The notes under the pieces are model-generated. The model was not told the DNA's origin. It ran no database searches and worked only from the letters and a program-made list of their open reading frames with translations. DNA of 64,000 nucleotides from Liquidambar formosana (lineage: Eukaryota; Streptophyta; Magnoliopsida; Saxifragales; Altingiaceae): the NCBI GenBank assembly GCA_039720395.1, contig CM077834.1, positions 4,732,607 through 4,796,606 of the forward strand, in the 5' to 3' direction. The stretch's first letter is position 1. Each line of letters opens with the position of its first letter. A program made the position numbers and the translations under genes. This document shows, piece after piece, positions 24,201 to 38,100 of this stretch.

Positions 24201-26094
24201 AGGAACTGGATGATCCACAAAAGTTCGCTGAAGAAGGTGTCAAGGTCATCACTCAGCAGGAGTATGTTGCACGATTACATGAACTCAAAGATGAAATTAA
24301 CCGTGCTTGGCGCGCTGAGGATCGTGTAACGGCTTTGAAGTTATCCATCAAGGCTAGTTTTACCCAAATATATTTTTGATGCCTCTACTTTTTGTTTATT
24401 TTTTGTATAAATTTTATTATTATTATTACTCTATTACTGTTGTTGTTGTTACATTCCACCTTTATGCTCCATTTGATATGCCACTAATATGTGGGAAAAG
24501 AAAAGAAAAGAAAAATTGGAAATATGCAACAGTCTTTTCAATTCCCCCATATTCTTGGCAATGAAACAGAACATTACACTCGCAAAGTTGGACTGACTTT
24601 GCGAGTGTTTAGGGTTTGCAACAGGTTTTTTTTTTTTTTTCTCAGTCATGGTTATAAACCTCTGAAAGTTGGACTGACTTAACCATGACAACAACTGTGT
24701 TTGAATGAGAGCTGTCAAAATCTGACATTGACTGGCTAACCTGCCAGAAAGAAATGGGTTTGTGCTGGTCAGTTTCATTAATGGTGTTCGGGTTAGGCTT
24801 TTGGGACCCACCAAACTAATTGGAAAATTTGGGTTTTTACTTTGAGATATTTCTTGAATACTTTTAATGCTAAATTTTTATTATTTTTTTGTTGTCTTTT
24901 TACCCCAATGTAATAAAGTTTCCAGGTTTGTGTACTAAATAGTTCAGGTTGAGGCTTGCTAATCTGATTGTTAGGTTAGGTTTGCATTAGACAGTTTTGG
25001 CCCCCAATCTGCACCCAACCCATTACCAGCTAGAGATCAATGTTTTGACTTGATTTTATTCTTTTGTAGTCCAAGGCATTAGCTTCCTGGCCATGCAGTC
25101 ATTACCATGCTCTACTTTATTTCGTTCAGTAACCTAATGAGTAACTTGTTACATTCATTTTTTTCACTATGTTGGAGTTTTGAGAGTGGTTTACCCAACA
25201 TGTAATAACTGAAGATTCAAACTTATTGTCTGTCATAATTATGATCAGCATGCAGGTCATGAGTCAGCTTTGCTTCTTCTTCACTTATCTATTTATTTAT
25301 ACTTATTTGTTGTTGTTGTTATTGTTCTTTAATTTTTTTTACCAGTCCTGCTTACCCATGAAGAAACCAAGAGATATTTGGCTCTTTCCCTTTGTTTCAT
25401 ATATGAATATGTAGTCATGTAGAATGTCCATGGGGGTAATGCAGGGAGATGTTTGGTTCCTATTTTTATATAAACTTGAGTACCAATGTGGTGAAATGGG
25501 TGTCCATGTCCTGCCTAGATATGAAATGTCTGGTGTGATGACCTGGAAAAATCAAAAACTTATGTACCTATTGCCATATTGATACATGTCTGACAGGCAT
25601 ACATGTCAGTGAATGTCTGCACTGCAAAAAGATTAAATAGCTTGGCTGTTAAGTAGATTTCCCTTTTAATTGTATGGTTAAGAAATGTTTAGCACCATCT
25701 TATTATCCATCGGTATTCAGTATTTGGTGAGGTTACTCAGCTTAGTTACACTTTATATTTTAGCATTTCATACAATCTGGTTTACGGATATTAATAGTTT
25801 TGATTACAGTTGTTACTTTGAAATCAAAATCCATTGTGTGAGAATGCTAGGGTTGATATTTTAGTTTGTGTAAAGTTTTTGTCTTTAAAACCAGACCTTC
25901 TGTTCTGCAGGTTGCTAGGCTTTTGATGGATACATCAGTGTTACAGTTTTATCCTATGCTATTTGTTCTAGCAACGGATATTATGGATATGCTTGGGGAT
26001 ATGGTATGGGAACGCATTGAGCGGAAAGCTGAGTTTGCTGAAGATGGAACCATAATATGCTCCTTACCAGGTCTACAAATTTTTTTATTTCTTA

Positions 26095-26126
<32 letters not shown>

Positions 26127-29100
26127 TTTAAATTTAAAATATACATATATTTTTTTGCGTCTGAATATCCCCCCTTCCCCTCTCTTATGGCCTTTCATAC
26201 TTTCGAGTAATGCAATTGGAATTTCTGCATGCAAAGGATGAGATTCATTAAGCTGGGACTTGTTCATATTAGCATCGTTGACATCCTTGTGATAAACATG
26301 GTGTAAAGTTCTTGGCATTTTGGTGCTCAAACAATAATAGAGTTTGTGGCTAATGTAGGTTTTATAACATTTCAATGAATCTCTTCAACTTAAAACTATT
26401 TTCAATATCCCTAAGGTGTATTTAGTAACCTAGGTAACAATGACATTGACATGGGTTTCTGATGTAGAACACAGATACATATGACCCTTTTACCTTATGA
26501 ACTTAAATTACTATGAAATTATGTGCTGTTGTGCCTGGCGACCTTTGTTGATACATGTTACATAAATTGGGAAGTCTGGCACATGCATTTATGTATCCTC
26601 GTTTCTCTCTTTTCTTTAATAAAATTTCTTTGTTGTTGTTGATCAAGAAAAAAAAAAAGACATCAATTCATTCAAAAACTTGCAAACTAATATACATAAT
26701 ATCTTATTTCACCTGTTTCTGATCATATATATTTTTATTAAATTTGAAATAGGTTTGCATGGGTTTGATCTTCTTTTTATTTATTTATTATTATTATCTT
26801 AAAATTTAAATTTTATGTACATCGCAACTAGAAAACTTTTCCTGAAATCTACATTTGATTTATGGCAGAGAACTTTGAAGCAAGTGATATATGTGATGAT
26901 GCCAAAGAAACCTGCTATAACTGGTTCTGCAAGATTGGTTCGATCCGAGAGCTTCTTCCACGCATGTGAAGTGCTCTTCTTCTCACTTCCTTGAATTCCA
27001 TTCTTTATATTTTCTATATTTTTATATCCTATCCTCCATGTGCTTTAAAGAATCTTGTCATATAATACTGTTGTTTCTTACTTTTTCGTGCTTCTTTGTT
27101 CATTTTATTTCCGTTTACTCTTTTGCATTTATCTGAAGATGAATTTGTTGCTCACAGTTAAGCTCCGTCATTCTTCTCCATGTGTGGGTAACTCATGCTG
27201 GACCTGGTTTTTATTTTGTGGTGGAGTATTATAATCTAAATTATAATTATTATAATTTTTGAATATTGATTTCATGCTTACACAATAGGTATCGAATAAA
27301 TTTTTTTGACATTGAGCCAACACCAAATGTTGCTAATTGCTATAATAAGTTCATTTCATGCTTGTAAATTTGCATAACTCCTACATGTGCATGTGAGAAT
27401 TCCCCTTGGTCCTTTTTGAGTATGGTTTTTACTGACAGTTTAATTTTATATCTTACTTTAGTTATTTGGAGCTGGCAATTTTGCCCTGCCAGAGGTTCCT
27501 GCTTGACCGGCCTGTGGACAGCCTCCAGCGCTTAGTTATGATGACAAGAGGGTTGGCAGATCCATTGGCATCTTCCTACTGCCGTCTTTATATGGCTCGA
27601 TGTGCACAGAAATTGCTCGCCTGTGATATAGGTATACATCTTTTACTCATTTTGTGCACACCCAAACACATTATCAAAGTAAGCTTCATGGACAACATTT
27701 GGCCCTTTATACATGGATATGTGCATTTGCATACTTGCAATTATCTGCTTGCTTAGCCATAGGCTTGAATAGGAGTGAGTTTGGCCCAATCTGGTCTAGG
27801 TTCATAAGTCTTAGGTTTGAACCTTGCTATTGAAACACCTTAAAAGCGTTTATTTGTAGTTAAATATAGGTTTGCAGACTAGATTTAGATTTGATTCGAA
27901 ATGAATTTCTGATGTGCAATGTGGAATAGATCAGGCTTCTAAAAGTAGACCCTGGGGGCTGAGTTGTTGAATTTAGTTTTTGAAGGATCTACAATAATTT
28001 ATTTGACAAACTTTAATTTTGGAGAATTCTTTTTGTGCTGCTGCTCAATCCAAAGCTGAGCTCCATGCCTCCATTATGGGGGTTTTTATTTTTTTTATTT
28101 TTATTTTTATACTGATGTGTCTTGGAGTTCAAATTTGTGAGTGTGTTATGGATGTGGGTAAGGTGTGGAACTTGGGTTTGGCAGGCTATTATTTTGGCAT
28201 TTTCAGTCTTCTGATAGGCTATTATTTTGTCATTTTCATTCTTCCCATCGGAGATTTATATGGTGATTTGATTGAAAATTTCGCAACAGGATTTCTGATT
28301 ACATGCATTAATGACATGAAAGTTCTACTGACACGGATTATATCGGCAAAAGAACCCATACTTGGAGGCTTTTCAGAAAACAGAAGGCTGCTTGTCAGTT
28401 TGATGGAACCAACAATTGAGTATATAATGAAATGCATATTTAAGGAGGCATATCAGGTCAGTGATGGAGTTACATGGTAATCATACTTCTTGTGCGGTTG
28501 TGCTAAACGATATATAGGGCAGGGTTCTGAAAGACAATAACCTGGGATACACCTCTTCTTTTAAAAATGGTCACACATCATTCACATTGCTTGTCGGTTT
28601 CATATGCATGCTGGCCTTACTCCACTCCAAAATCATAAGATGTTTGGGGTATGGGCCTCTGCGCTACAATCCCTAACCACCCCCCCCCCCCCCGGTGTTA
28701 AAAAAAAAAAAAAAAAAAATCACAAACATAGAGAAAAAAACCTCTTCCAGAATTCTCATCTAGAATTCTCATTTTGGTTGTGTTCAAGTTTGACTTCATA
28801 ATATCTCTTAAATCTATTAAAAGGGGCAAGTGGGTAATGTACTTGTGGAGCTTGGACTGGGGAGGAGTCACTCAAAGTTGTTTGGGAATTTCCCATGTGT
28901 CTCAGTTATTCTTCATCATCTACTAAAGGAACTTCCGACTGAAGTAGTCAGTTCTAATGCTGTGGAGATTCTTCATCTTGTTGAGTGCAGCAATGATTAT
29001 TCCTTTGATCAGGTACTCCTCGTATGGCACTCCTTCTAAATGCATTTATATACATCTAGAGTATGTGTTGTGCTTTTTGGCCATGTCCTTTACTTTGGCT

Positions 29101-32100
29101 CTGCCCTTCCAACCCATTGTAACTTTTCAACATTGCAGTGCTTGAATTACAGGTTACTTGGATTTAGGCTGTGCGAAAAGAGATCTCAAATGGACATAGT
29201 CAGTGCCGTGCTGGATAAAGTTATGAAGGTACTCAGAGTTCCTGTTTCTGTTCCTGTTTGCTTTATGTTCAGAATTTTGCTGGTTTTTTTCTATTGCATG
29301 ATCCTTCTTAAATCTTAGGTCTCCAAATCTTGTTCTTAGTCTTTCCCCAAATAAACCCCATTCTGATCATGTATGCAGTTTTCTTCATTTTACTTTTATT
29401 TTTTAGAGTTTCCTTTTGGTATACTTTTTGCATGGGCCACGGCCCTTCCTTTTGTGAAAAAATTGCCTTTATCAGAAAAATACCTCCGTATCAAACATTT
29501 AGTTTCTGATTAATGTCCCCAGCGTTTCATTTCTTTTGGTAATAATATCCATTGAATTTGTTTTGTGAAATTGTCATAAATTGTTGCCCATTCTGGTTAT
29601 TTATTTATTTTATTGTCTCATTTATAATTACAATTTCAGGTTGTTGCTCATTACGATAGCCTTGATGAGTACCTTAAGGTTATTGATGCTTATGTGGATA
29701 TTATTCTTCAAAATTCGATGGTAAGTTTAAGTGGCTTTTGAATATGTAATCCTGTTTGGTTTTGCATTTCACTTAAATTATTCTAAAACAGCATTTTGTA
29801 ATTATTATTATTTTTAAAACTGTTTGTGTTTGATGTTATTTCCTAGGCCCGTTTTATTCGTGGATCCTTCTTTGTTATTCACGTGACAGTCCTGTTTGTC
29901 TCTTGTTAGGCTTGCACGTGAGGGGAATTGTTGGGAAGTCCCACAACGCACATTGATTAAATATCGAGTTTAACATGTCTTCATATACCTGTTTTTGTTT
30001 GGACCCTCCACATGATAGTTTAGGTTTTTAGGTTGGAAACTTAACAATTTCTATGTAAGCTGTTGCAGACTAACCCAACTTGCTGATGTCAGGGCCTCTT
30101 AATAACAGTTTTCCTGAGCTAGGTACTTTAAAAATATTGATTTAAATGGTGATTTTAGTTTCTTATTATTATTATTATTAATATTATTTTCCATTAAGGT
30201 CTTAAAATCACTGGGTTGCTTCTGGTTCTGGGCATGATACAGAAGCTCTATGCATTTGTGACAAGTTCTTATCCAATTTTAAGCACTTTAGTTAAGTTTC
30301 CGGTTGATTGGGTGGTGAAGGAGCATGACCATAAACGGTGTCTGGTCAAAATGAGTATATTAATGTGGACAGATGGCAATAAGAAGGCAATTGAATTATA
30401 AATGAATGTACTCGTTTTGAGTTAGTAGTTAGTACTGCTTGGGGACGTGATGAGAGAACAGTGGTTGGGATGCTTGGTCATAAAATGAAGATCATTGGCT
30501 GGACCAGCAAGGAGGGGTATGGATTGAGTTCAGCTGTTCAAGGCACTACAATGGCAAGGGGAGGTCAGGATGGATGTGGGTTTTGTTACTAAGAAAAGAA
30601 ATGACGAGCTCTAATAAGAAAAAAAAACGAAGAAGATATGGACGTAGATTGAACTGGTAGCAAATATATGTTTCTTCACCCAACGCACCAAAGTGTGTAT
30701 AAGACTTTGTTGATCTGAGTCAACTTGGGCTGTGCTCGATGGGCTGGGCCTTTTGTTGGCCTTCAATTTACAGTGGTTACATTTTTGCCTAGTTATTTTT
30801 GCTATGTAATTCTATTATATATCTCAAAGTTTGTGTGCATTGTTGTGGATGTAAGCCATATTGGGCACATTGCCATACATATGTTATGTAAGTTCACTTT
30901 TCTCCTGAACCTATTACTTATGCCAGGATAATTATCTGAATGCCATCTTAGAAGGCATTTTAAAGCGAGCATGCAGTAAAGAGATTTCTGAAACTGAAAT
31001 GGCAAGTTTGCAGTCCATTTTTGTAAAGCTTCTTTCTCATTTCAAGGACTTGGAAGATGTATTCGCCTTGGTATGCTTCTGTTGTACTTCTGTTGTAGCT
31101 TGTATTGATCTTTTTTTATCTAAAAGTTCTTTTTTTCATTTTTCTTTTCTTTTTTTTTTTTTTTTTTTAAATTTAAAATTTCCAAGAAATTTTCTATGAA
31201 TATGTGTTTATTTTCCTTTATTAGTTGCATACTTTGCAGACCATTATTAATTTTTAATGTTGGACTATTTATTGGCCTTAAATTGTATTGATGATTTTGT
31301 AGAATCATTTTGTTGAGATCTTAGATGTGATGCATGGGAGTACACGAAGCATTGTGAATATGCATATCCTTACTATGGCAACAAGGTATCATTCTTGGTG
31401 AATAATATTTATATTTACATCCTAATTAGTGTAGTGAAGGCATTATTTGTGCATTACTGCACCTTGTCAAACTGGACTACCCTTTGCCTGCTTTCATTAC
31501 TAGGTGTCACCCCTTTACAACCCATTTGATTTGTTACTCAAGAAAAAAAGAGTGGTGAAAGCTTAACCCAAATTGCTTCACTAGGGTGAAGTGAAAAGAA
31601 CGAATGGGAAAGGAAGGAAAGAGAATGAATGGGCCCCACACATGCCTTCTTGTAAAGTACTTGTACAGTTATACCCTATGCTGAAGAGTTGTATCTAAGT
31701 TCCTTTCTTAGTTCTCTCCAAATCACTTTCACTAAGGTGAAAAACTTTGTGATCCTACAGAAAGCATTTCCTCTCTATTGACCTCATTTCTCTTCGTTTC
31801 TCCCCACTAAGCAAACCAAATGGAGGAAAGGGGGAATTTTTAAGTTCTTCCTTCTCTTATCTCCTACCAAACAGACCATTAAGATTGCTTATATATTGTG
31901 GTATGCTTCCCCCCCCCCCCCCCCCCCCCCCCCCGGCTCCCTCCCTGGGGTTGTGTACCTGGTTAAAGTTCTATTTATGTCATGTTTATAGTATGCACGT
32001 TGTTTCTTGATGAGTGATAACATTATATTTTTGTTGTGTTTTGATTCTGTAGGAATGGTTATATTCATGATCCCACAACCATACAGTTGCTTTTTGAAAT

Positions 32101-35094
32101 TTCTCAGGCTTTGCATGATCTCATTGATTATTCCAACCTCAAAAGATGATGATAATCAACAGCCAGCACGCCTAATATCTCGTTTTGTTCAGTTTGGTAT
32201 CCTCTTTCATCTGCCTTCTTAATTTGTTTGTTTATTTACATTTTGGTATATTATTGTAAGCAGTGACTATTTGGTGCCTATTAGTTTAATTGGTTGACAT
32301 TTATAAGTTATAACTGCTATTATTTGTTAGGTTGACTTTGGAGCAGAAATGGAACGCCACTTAACATTTTTGGTTGAATGTCGTGGAGCTTTTGGTAGCA
32401 TAAACGAACTAAAGGTCTGTAGTTGTGCTGCCTTGTTGAAACATATGCTAGAATTGGGTACATTATTTTCTGATTAAATTTGGAAGTCGTTTTTTATCAT
32501 TATATATCAGGTTGATGCACAACCTTGCAATCAATAGGTTACAAGTGGTGTTCTATATAGTTTTAAAACTTCTAGTAATATTGAGGCAATGGTAATTTAT
32601 AATATGGAAAATTACACTAATCTTCACTGAGGTTTGGCAAAATTACAATGTGCTTTGCTCGCTTAAGATTTCATTTTATGGACTGGGAATTCCCCTTTTT
32701 TAGTCAGCACAAGCTCCTATCCTTTATTTTGTGGACTGGAACTCCTTTTGAATGCATACTTAAGATGGTAAAGGTGGTACGAACTGAAGATAAGATGAGA
32801 TAAAACCGTCTAAGGAGGTTTGGTCACATGCAACGAAGACATAATGAATTCTCCATTACAAAGGAGTGATTGGATTAAGTTGAAGGCACCAAAAGTGTGA
32901 GAGGAAGACCAAAACGAATGTGGTTAGAAACAGTGGGAATGGACATTAAAGGATTTAACGATGAATATGGCCTGAAATAGAGCTGAATGGCTTACAAAGG
33001 ATTCAAGTAGGTGATCCCAAGTAATTGGATTAAGGCTTTATTGAGTTGAGTTGAGTTGGGGTTGGGTTATATCCAAACTTATGTAGAGATTAATCATGTA
33101 TTTAGAGAAGCTAAAAGAGTAGTTGATGCTTTTGGTAGTTTTGGTCATACAATAGGAGATCGTATCTTTCGGTTTACTTCCTTTCCCAAGTGGATATGGA
33201 GAATTATTATAAAGATGTAAGAGGATACAACAGACAGAATGGTCCTTAAGAAAGAGTCAACTAACTCTAGAAGGTAAAACCGAATAGCAGTTTGCCTACC
33301 TCAAAAAAAGAAAGGGGAATTTTTTTTACCAGTTCTTTATATGGAAGTTTAAATATCAGTACAGTGGCAGTTTTAGTTCCATTTTAAAAGGAAAGAATAA
33401 TGAAGTTTTTTTGTTTAATCGAGGTGATGGATTAGAGAAGTTCTGGCTTTAAAAACCAGCCGACAATTGTCAATACTCAATACTAAAGATTGGTTTTTAT
33501 TAACATTCATACATCTCTCCTACAAGTCTTAATTAAGTATTTTATCTTACTTGCAGGAAACTCTTGTTCACTCCAGTAACTGTTTGGCAATTAAAGCTAT
33601 CAAAGATGTGAAAAAACATCTTAGTTTCGTAAAATCTTGCATAGCATTTAGTGAAGTAACAATATCTGCTATTCCGAGCTTGCATTAGGCAGCTGAATCT
33701 TTATCTCGAGACGGCAGAGGTGATATTTCCTCTTATTTAAAATTAAACTTAAACATACAATATATATATATATCCTTATTCTTGCTTTAATGTGTCAGGT
33801 TGCCTTGTTAGGTGGCTTAGTTTCTCATTCAGATGGACTTATAGATTCAGCAATCGGCTGCTTACAAAGTTTTGACCTCATGGATGGTTAGTTCATCAAT
33901 TTTTTACACTAAATGTGTGTGTGACATAATTTGTTGCATCAGAACTATCAAAGTAGTATGTTTCATTGTATTATAGCCTAAAATTTGAAATTTGTTGAAT
34001 AAAATTATTTATGTATGGGAATTGTTATGTTGCCTTCTTAAAATTATCCTAAATGCTGCCATTGATTGTTAAGGTTTCTTGGGTGTGAGAACTCCATAAA
34101 AGATTGAATACGTTCCAGTTATTTTGTGGCATTTGCATCCAATAATTAATCCTTTAGAATTCATTTAGTTTGTATTTTGGTGAGGTACAGGACTGTAGGG
34201 TTAAATCATTATCATGGCATCATGTTTCTGCTTCTTTGTGGGTTTTGGTTTCCCTGGATTTTAAGGGCATTCCTTTTGGGGAGTATTTTGAGGGATTGGA
34301 TTACTGTGTGTGGGTCAACCAATTAATTTGTTCTAAGCTGGCATGGAATCCTCCACCTAGTGGATTCATTAGACTTAATTTTGATGGATGGTCTCTTGGG
34401 AACCCAGGGCGGTTCGGAATTGGGTGCATATATAGAGATTGTAAGGGAAAGGTTGTGTTTGTGTTCTCTCTTTTTGCCAGGGAAGGTATTGCTTTGAAAG
34501 TGGAATTGCTGGCAATTTGGAGGGTTTGAGAGAGGTTGAATTTAAGGATTTCTCATTTGATTGTTGAGGGCGATTTGGCTATTGTCATTAGAAGGGTGAA
34601 TTCCAGAACCATAGGTGCTTGGCAGTTCGGTTCTATTTATCGAGAGATTTTAGACTTAGTGGATATTCTCCATGTACAGGTGAGATGGGTGTCCAGAAAA
34701 GCAAATAGGGGCAGTGGGTGAGCTAGCTAAGAGCTCAGAGGAATTTTTTATTTTTTTTCCTTGTGAGACTGCTTTGGTTGCTAGGGTTTTGGGGTTGGTT
34801 TTGTGGTTCGGTTTTTTTGGGTTGTATAGTGGTGGTTTCTTGTAGGAGGCTATCTCAGGCCCCTGTCATGCTTATATCCTCTTATTCTTTTGTTCCTTAT
34901 GGAGAAAGAAAAAAGTAAAAACGGAGCCATAAAGATAAGATAACCATTGGAAAGTTAACATGGTTTGGATCTCTTAAGATAAGATAAACCTATTAAAAAA
35001 ATAAAAATCATTTGAAAAATAAAGAATATGCCATGTGGTTACATAAAATGGCGCCATTTGGCTACGCTGAATGTCACTTTATTATATGTCACTT

Positions 35095-35136
<42 letters not shown>

Positions 35137-38100
35137 AGGAAGTCCCACATCCCACATCGTTTAAATATAAAATGTTGACATGACTTAATATACCTGTTTG
35201 GGCCCTCCACCTAATAGCTTAGGCTTTTAGGCTGGAAACTTAACATATATATATATTAGATTTCATGATGCCTTGGCCACTATTGCACTTTCTCATTTTT
35301 TCTTTCTGATAATTTGTCTTTTATTAAAAAAATAAAGTGTTTTATTGCTTAAAACTTTAAAAGGCCATAATGTTTGCATTGTATCAGACTTAAAAGCATT
35401 AATTGTGAAACCATGTATATGTATATACTAAATTTATTTTCCATTTTCTTGACAATTTTAAATGTTTATTGTTTTTGCTCATATAATAATGATTTTATTC
35501 ACTATATTTCTTCGTAACTTCTGTAATTTTCTAAGATTAATGCTGAATGAATTGGCTTATCTTCTTGTATAGGCTCCCGAACACCAAATGACGTAGATGG
35601 AATTGTCTCCTCAATACGAAAATTATGCAGCTTTCTAGTTGTGGTTCCAGGTTCTTAAAATATTTTTCTGTCTTAAATTTATTGTGCAAATTTTATTGCA
35701 TAGTGTTGACTGCTATTAGTTCAATTATTCCGAGTGTTCATTTCATCAAATATTTTATGCAATTGTAGCCAATCTGTGTCTTATGACTCTTATCAAGGGA
35801 GGAATTGTGGTCCATTTTTTCCAAAAAAAAAAAAAAAAACTCTTGTATTTAATGCATATGTAAATGTGTTATTCTAAAAACCCCTTATATAATCAACAAT
35901 TACTTGAGAATTAAAAGAAATAAAAAGGAGATTGGGACGGAAAAATTACATTAGGTTTCATTTCTGTATAAATGAACAAAATGGTGGATTTTTTTCCCCC
36001 CTTGCACACAATGTTTTATTCTGTGGATAGGCTTTAGACCAATATGGCAGAAAATTATTCATCTAGCAGAATCCAAGTAGTTGGGTTAAGACCTGTCTCG
36101 ATGGATTTTGTGGACTGGTGGAATAGGATTCTAGCTTCAGATGAATTCAGGTAGGTCATTTATAGTTGACGACAAGACCTGTGTAAGTCTGTAAGAGCAC
36201 TAGACTTTAAGGTACGATTCAGCTTTTAAAAAAGCATCTTTAATATGTGTTGTGGCCAGTGAGAAGTTTTGCAAGTTGATGGTTTCATCATACTTAAAAT
36301 AAACTGTTCCACATGTGTTGGCATTTCAAGTAGTTTAGTTCGTTGATTCATTCAAGGTGTTTGCGCTGTGTATCCATGTTTATGATTAGCAGCTTTTCTT
36401 TATGGAGTCTTCAGCTGTCAAGTATCAACTAGTCTTATCTGAATTTAACCCTATAGGCTAAGGGAGGTACTTCCTCAAAATACTAGATTATTACAAGTCC
36501 AGAATAGTCGCTTTTGCAAATACATTAGAGATGCTTGCCTGCCTAAATTTTAGATTTCCTAGCTTTGAAAAGATTGATATGGCACTTGTTGTAAAGGAAG
36601 TTGCAACCAAGAATTTTTTTTTAAACTCGATGTTTCTTTGTCTGTGTTATTCCCATTTGAAGGTAATCTTGAACAAGGAGTCACCTACATCCCAAAGAGC
36701 ATATATTATCTCATTAATTCTAAATCATGGTAAGCCTTCTATCGCATATGTTTAAGGTTGAGATCCTTGCATTATTTTATTTATTTATTTATTTATTTTG
36801 GGGGGGGGGGGGGGGTTTGATGCTTTATCACGTTGTAGGATGACACCGAGAATGAGGACAAGGATATCATGTGCAATTGTTTCACTGTCAGCAACACTAT
36901 CTCAAAAAAAGCTCCCATACAATGCAAACCATACTGAGGTAGTTTTGTTATATATCACCTCATGTTTGAATTTCGAAATTTTAATCTTAATGTCAATTTC
37001 CAACCTGGTTGAAATAAAAGGGAAATTCCAAAGAAAGTTGGTTTAAATACTGAACAGTTGGCATAGTAAAAGGTCAAAAATTTTAAACTGCTTGAAGTTG
37101 GAATGAAATAACGAAGTCCTCACTTATTTATTTATTTGTTTCACCTATGATTTATGGATTAGTTCATTTACCTTCTCATGAGGAGTAATATTAGATAACA
37201 TACTACTCACTGCACCATCCCAACCTTGAACCGGGAAATGTTGACTGATGTGATCTGAGAAATTATAAATAAAGTGCACGGGCGCACACACACACACACT
37301 ACACACACATTTTTATTAGTATTGTTGTTGTTTTTGTAGTATTGAAGGAAGTAGGGTCATGAAGCTAAATCACCTTTAAAAAAAAAAGGGGAAAAAAAGG
37401 AATTGAATGGAGAAAACTCCTAATAATTTATAAATTTTATTGCTATAAGTCACAACTTGTGTTTTAAACTTTTAACCCTGTTCTCATCAATCCTTCTTGA
37501 GTCACAACCAATCCTAAAGTAAATACTGCGCATTCTATCTAGTGTCTGTATGCTGGACTGCTAGTTCATGGGCGTCCCTTGTGCTCGTGTAGAGATACCT
37601 TCTTAACACTCATGTATACAAATTTTCTTTTGTATCTCATATTTTTGTTTATGCTTTGATAAACTACAATTCTATTAAGGAAAAAAAAAAGGGAATATAC
37701 GAAATGGACAAGAAGTCCTTGAGATAAAGATATCAATAGCCAAAAGTTATTTTCTATCTTATTGCTCCTAAAATATTTCTCTTTTGACTTGTTCAGATTT
37801 TCGGCAATGACTTATTATTTTTTGGTGATCCATCCTATTCGCAAGAACTTGTGTCATTGTCTGAGTTTGTTCTTCAGAACCTGGTCGACATCATTCAACA
37901 AGAGCCTTCTCGAGGTAAATGGCTTCCAATTAATGACTATAACTGCATTATTTGACCTATTTATCTGTGCTGACTTTTAATGCTGAATGAAGGCTGCTCG
38001 TGGAAGCATGGCACTTGAAGCTTGTAACTGCATTGCATCATCTTTCAAGGTTGGTTCCTGTCTCTTCTCTCAAAGATGTTTCCTTGATTTTACTGGCACA

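Noticed and set aside
28019..28480. Open frame of 153 codons reading as a membrane-like protein
   Set aside because: Only its end (28290-28456) is VPS35L exon 8; the first part is intron sequence ahead of a normal CAG acceptor.
34170..34720. Host RNase H-like gene inside VPS35L intron 17
   Set aside because: The frame is broken and the domain is the usual LINE-associated RNase H; it fits a dead element.
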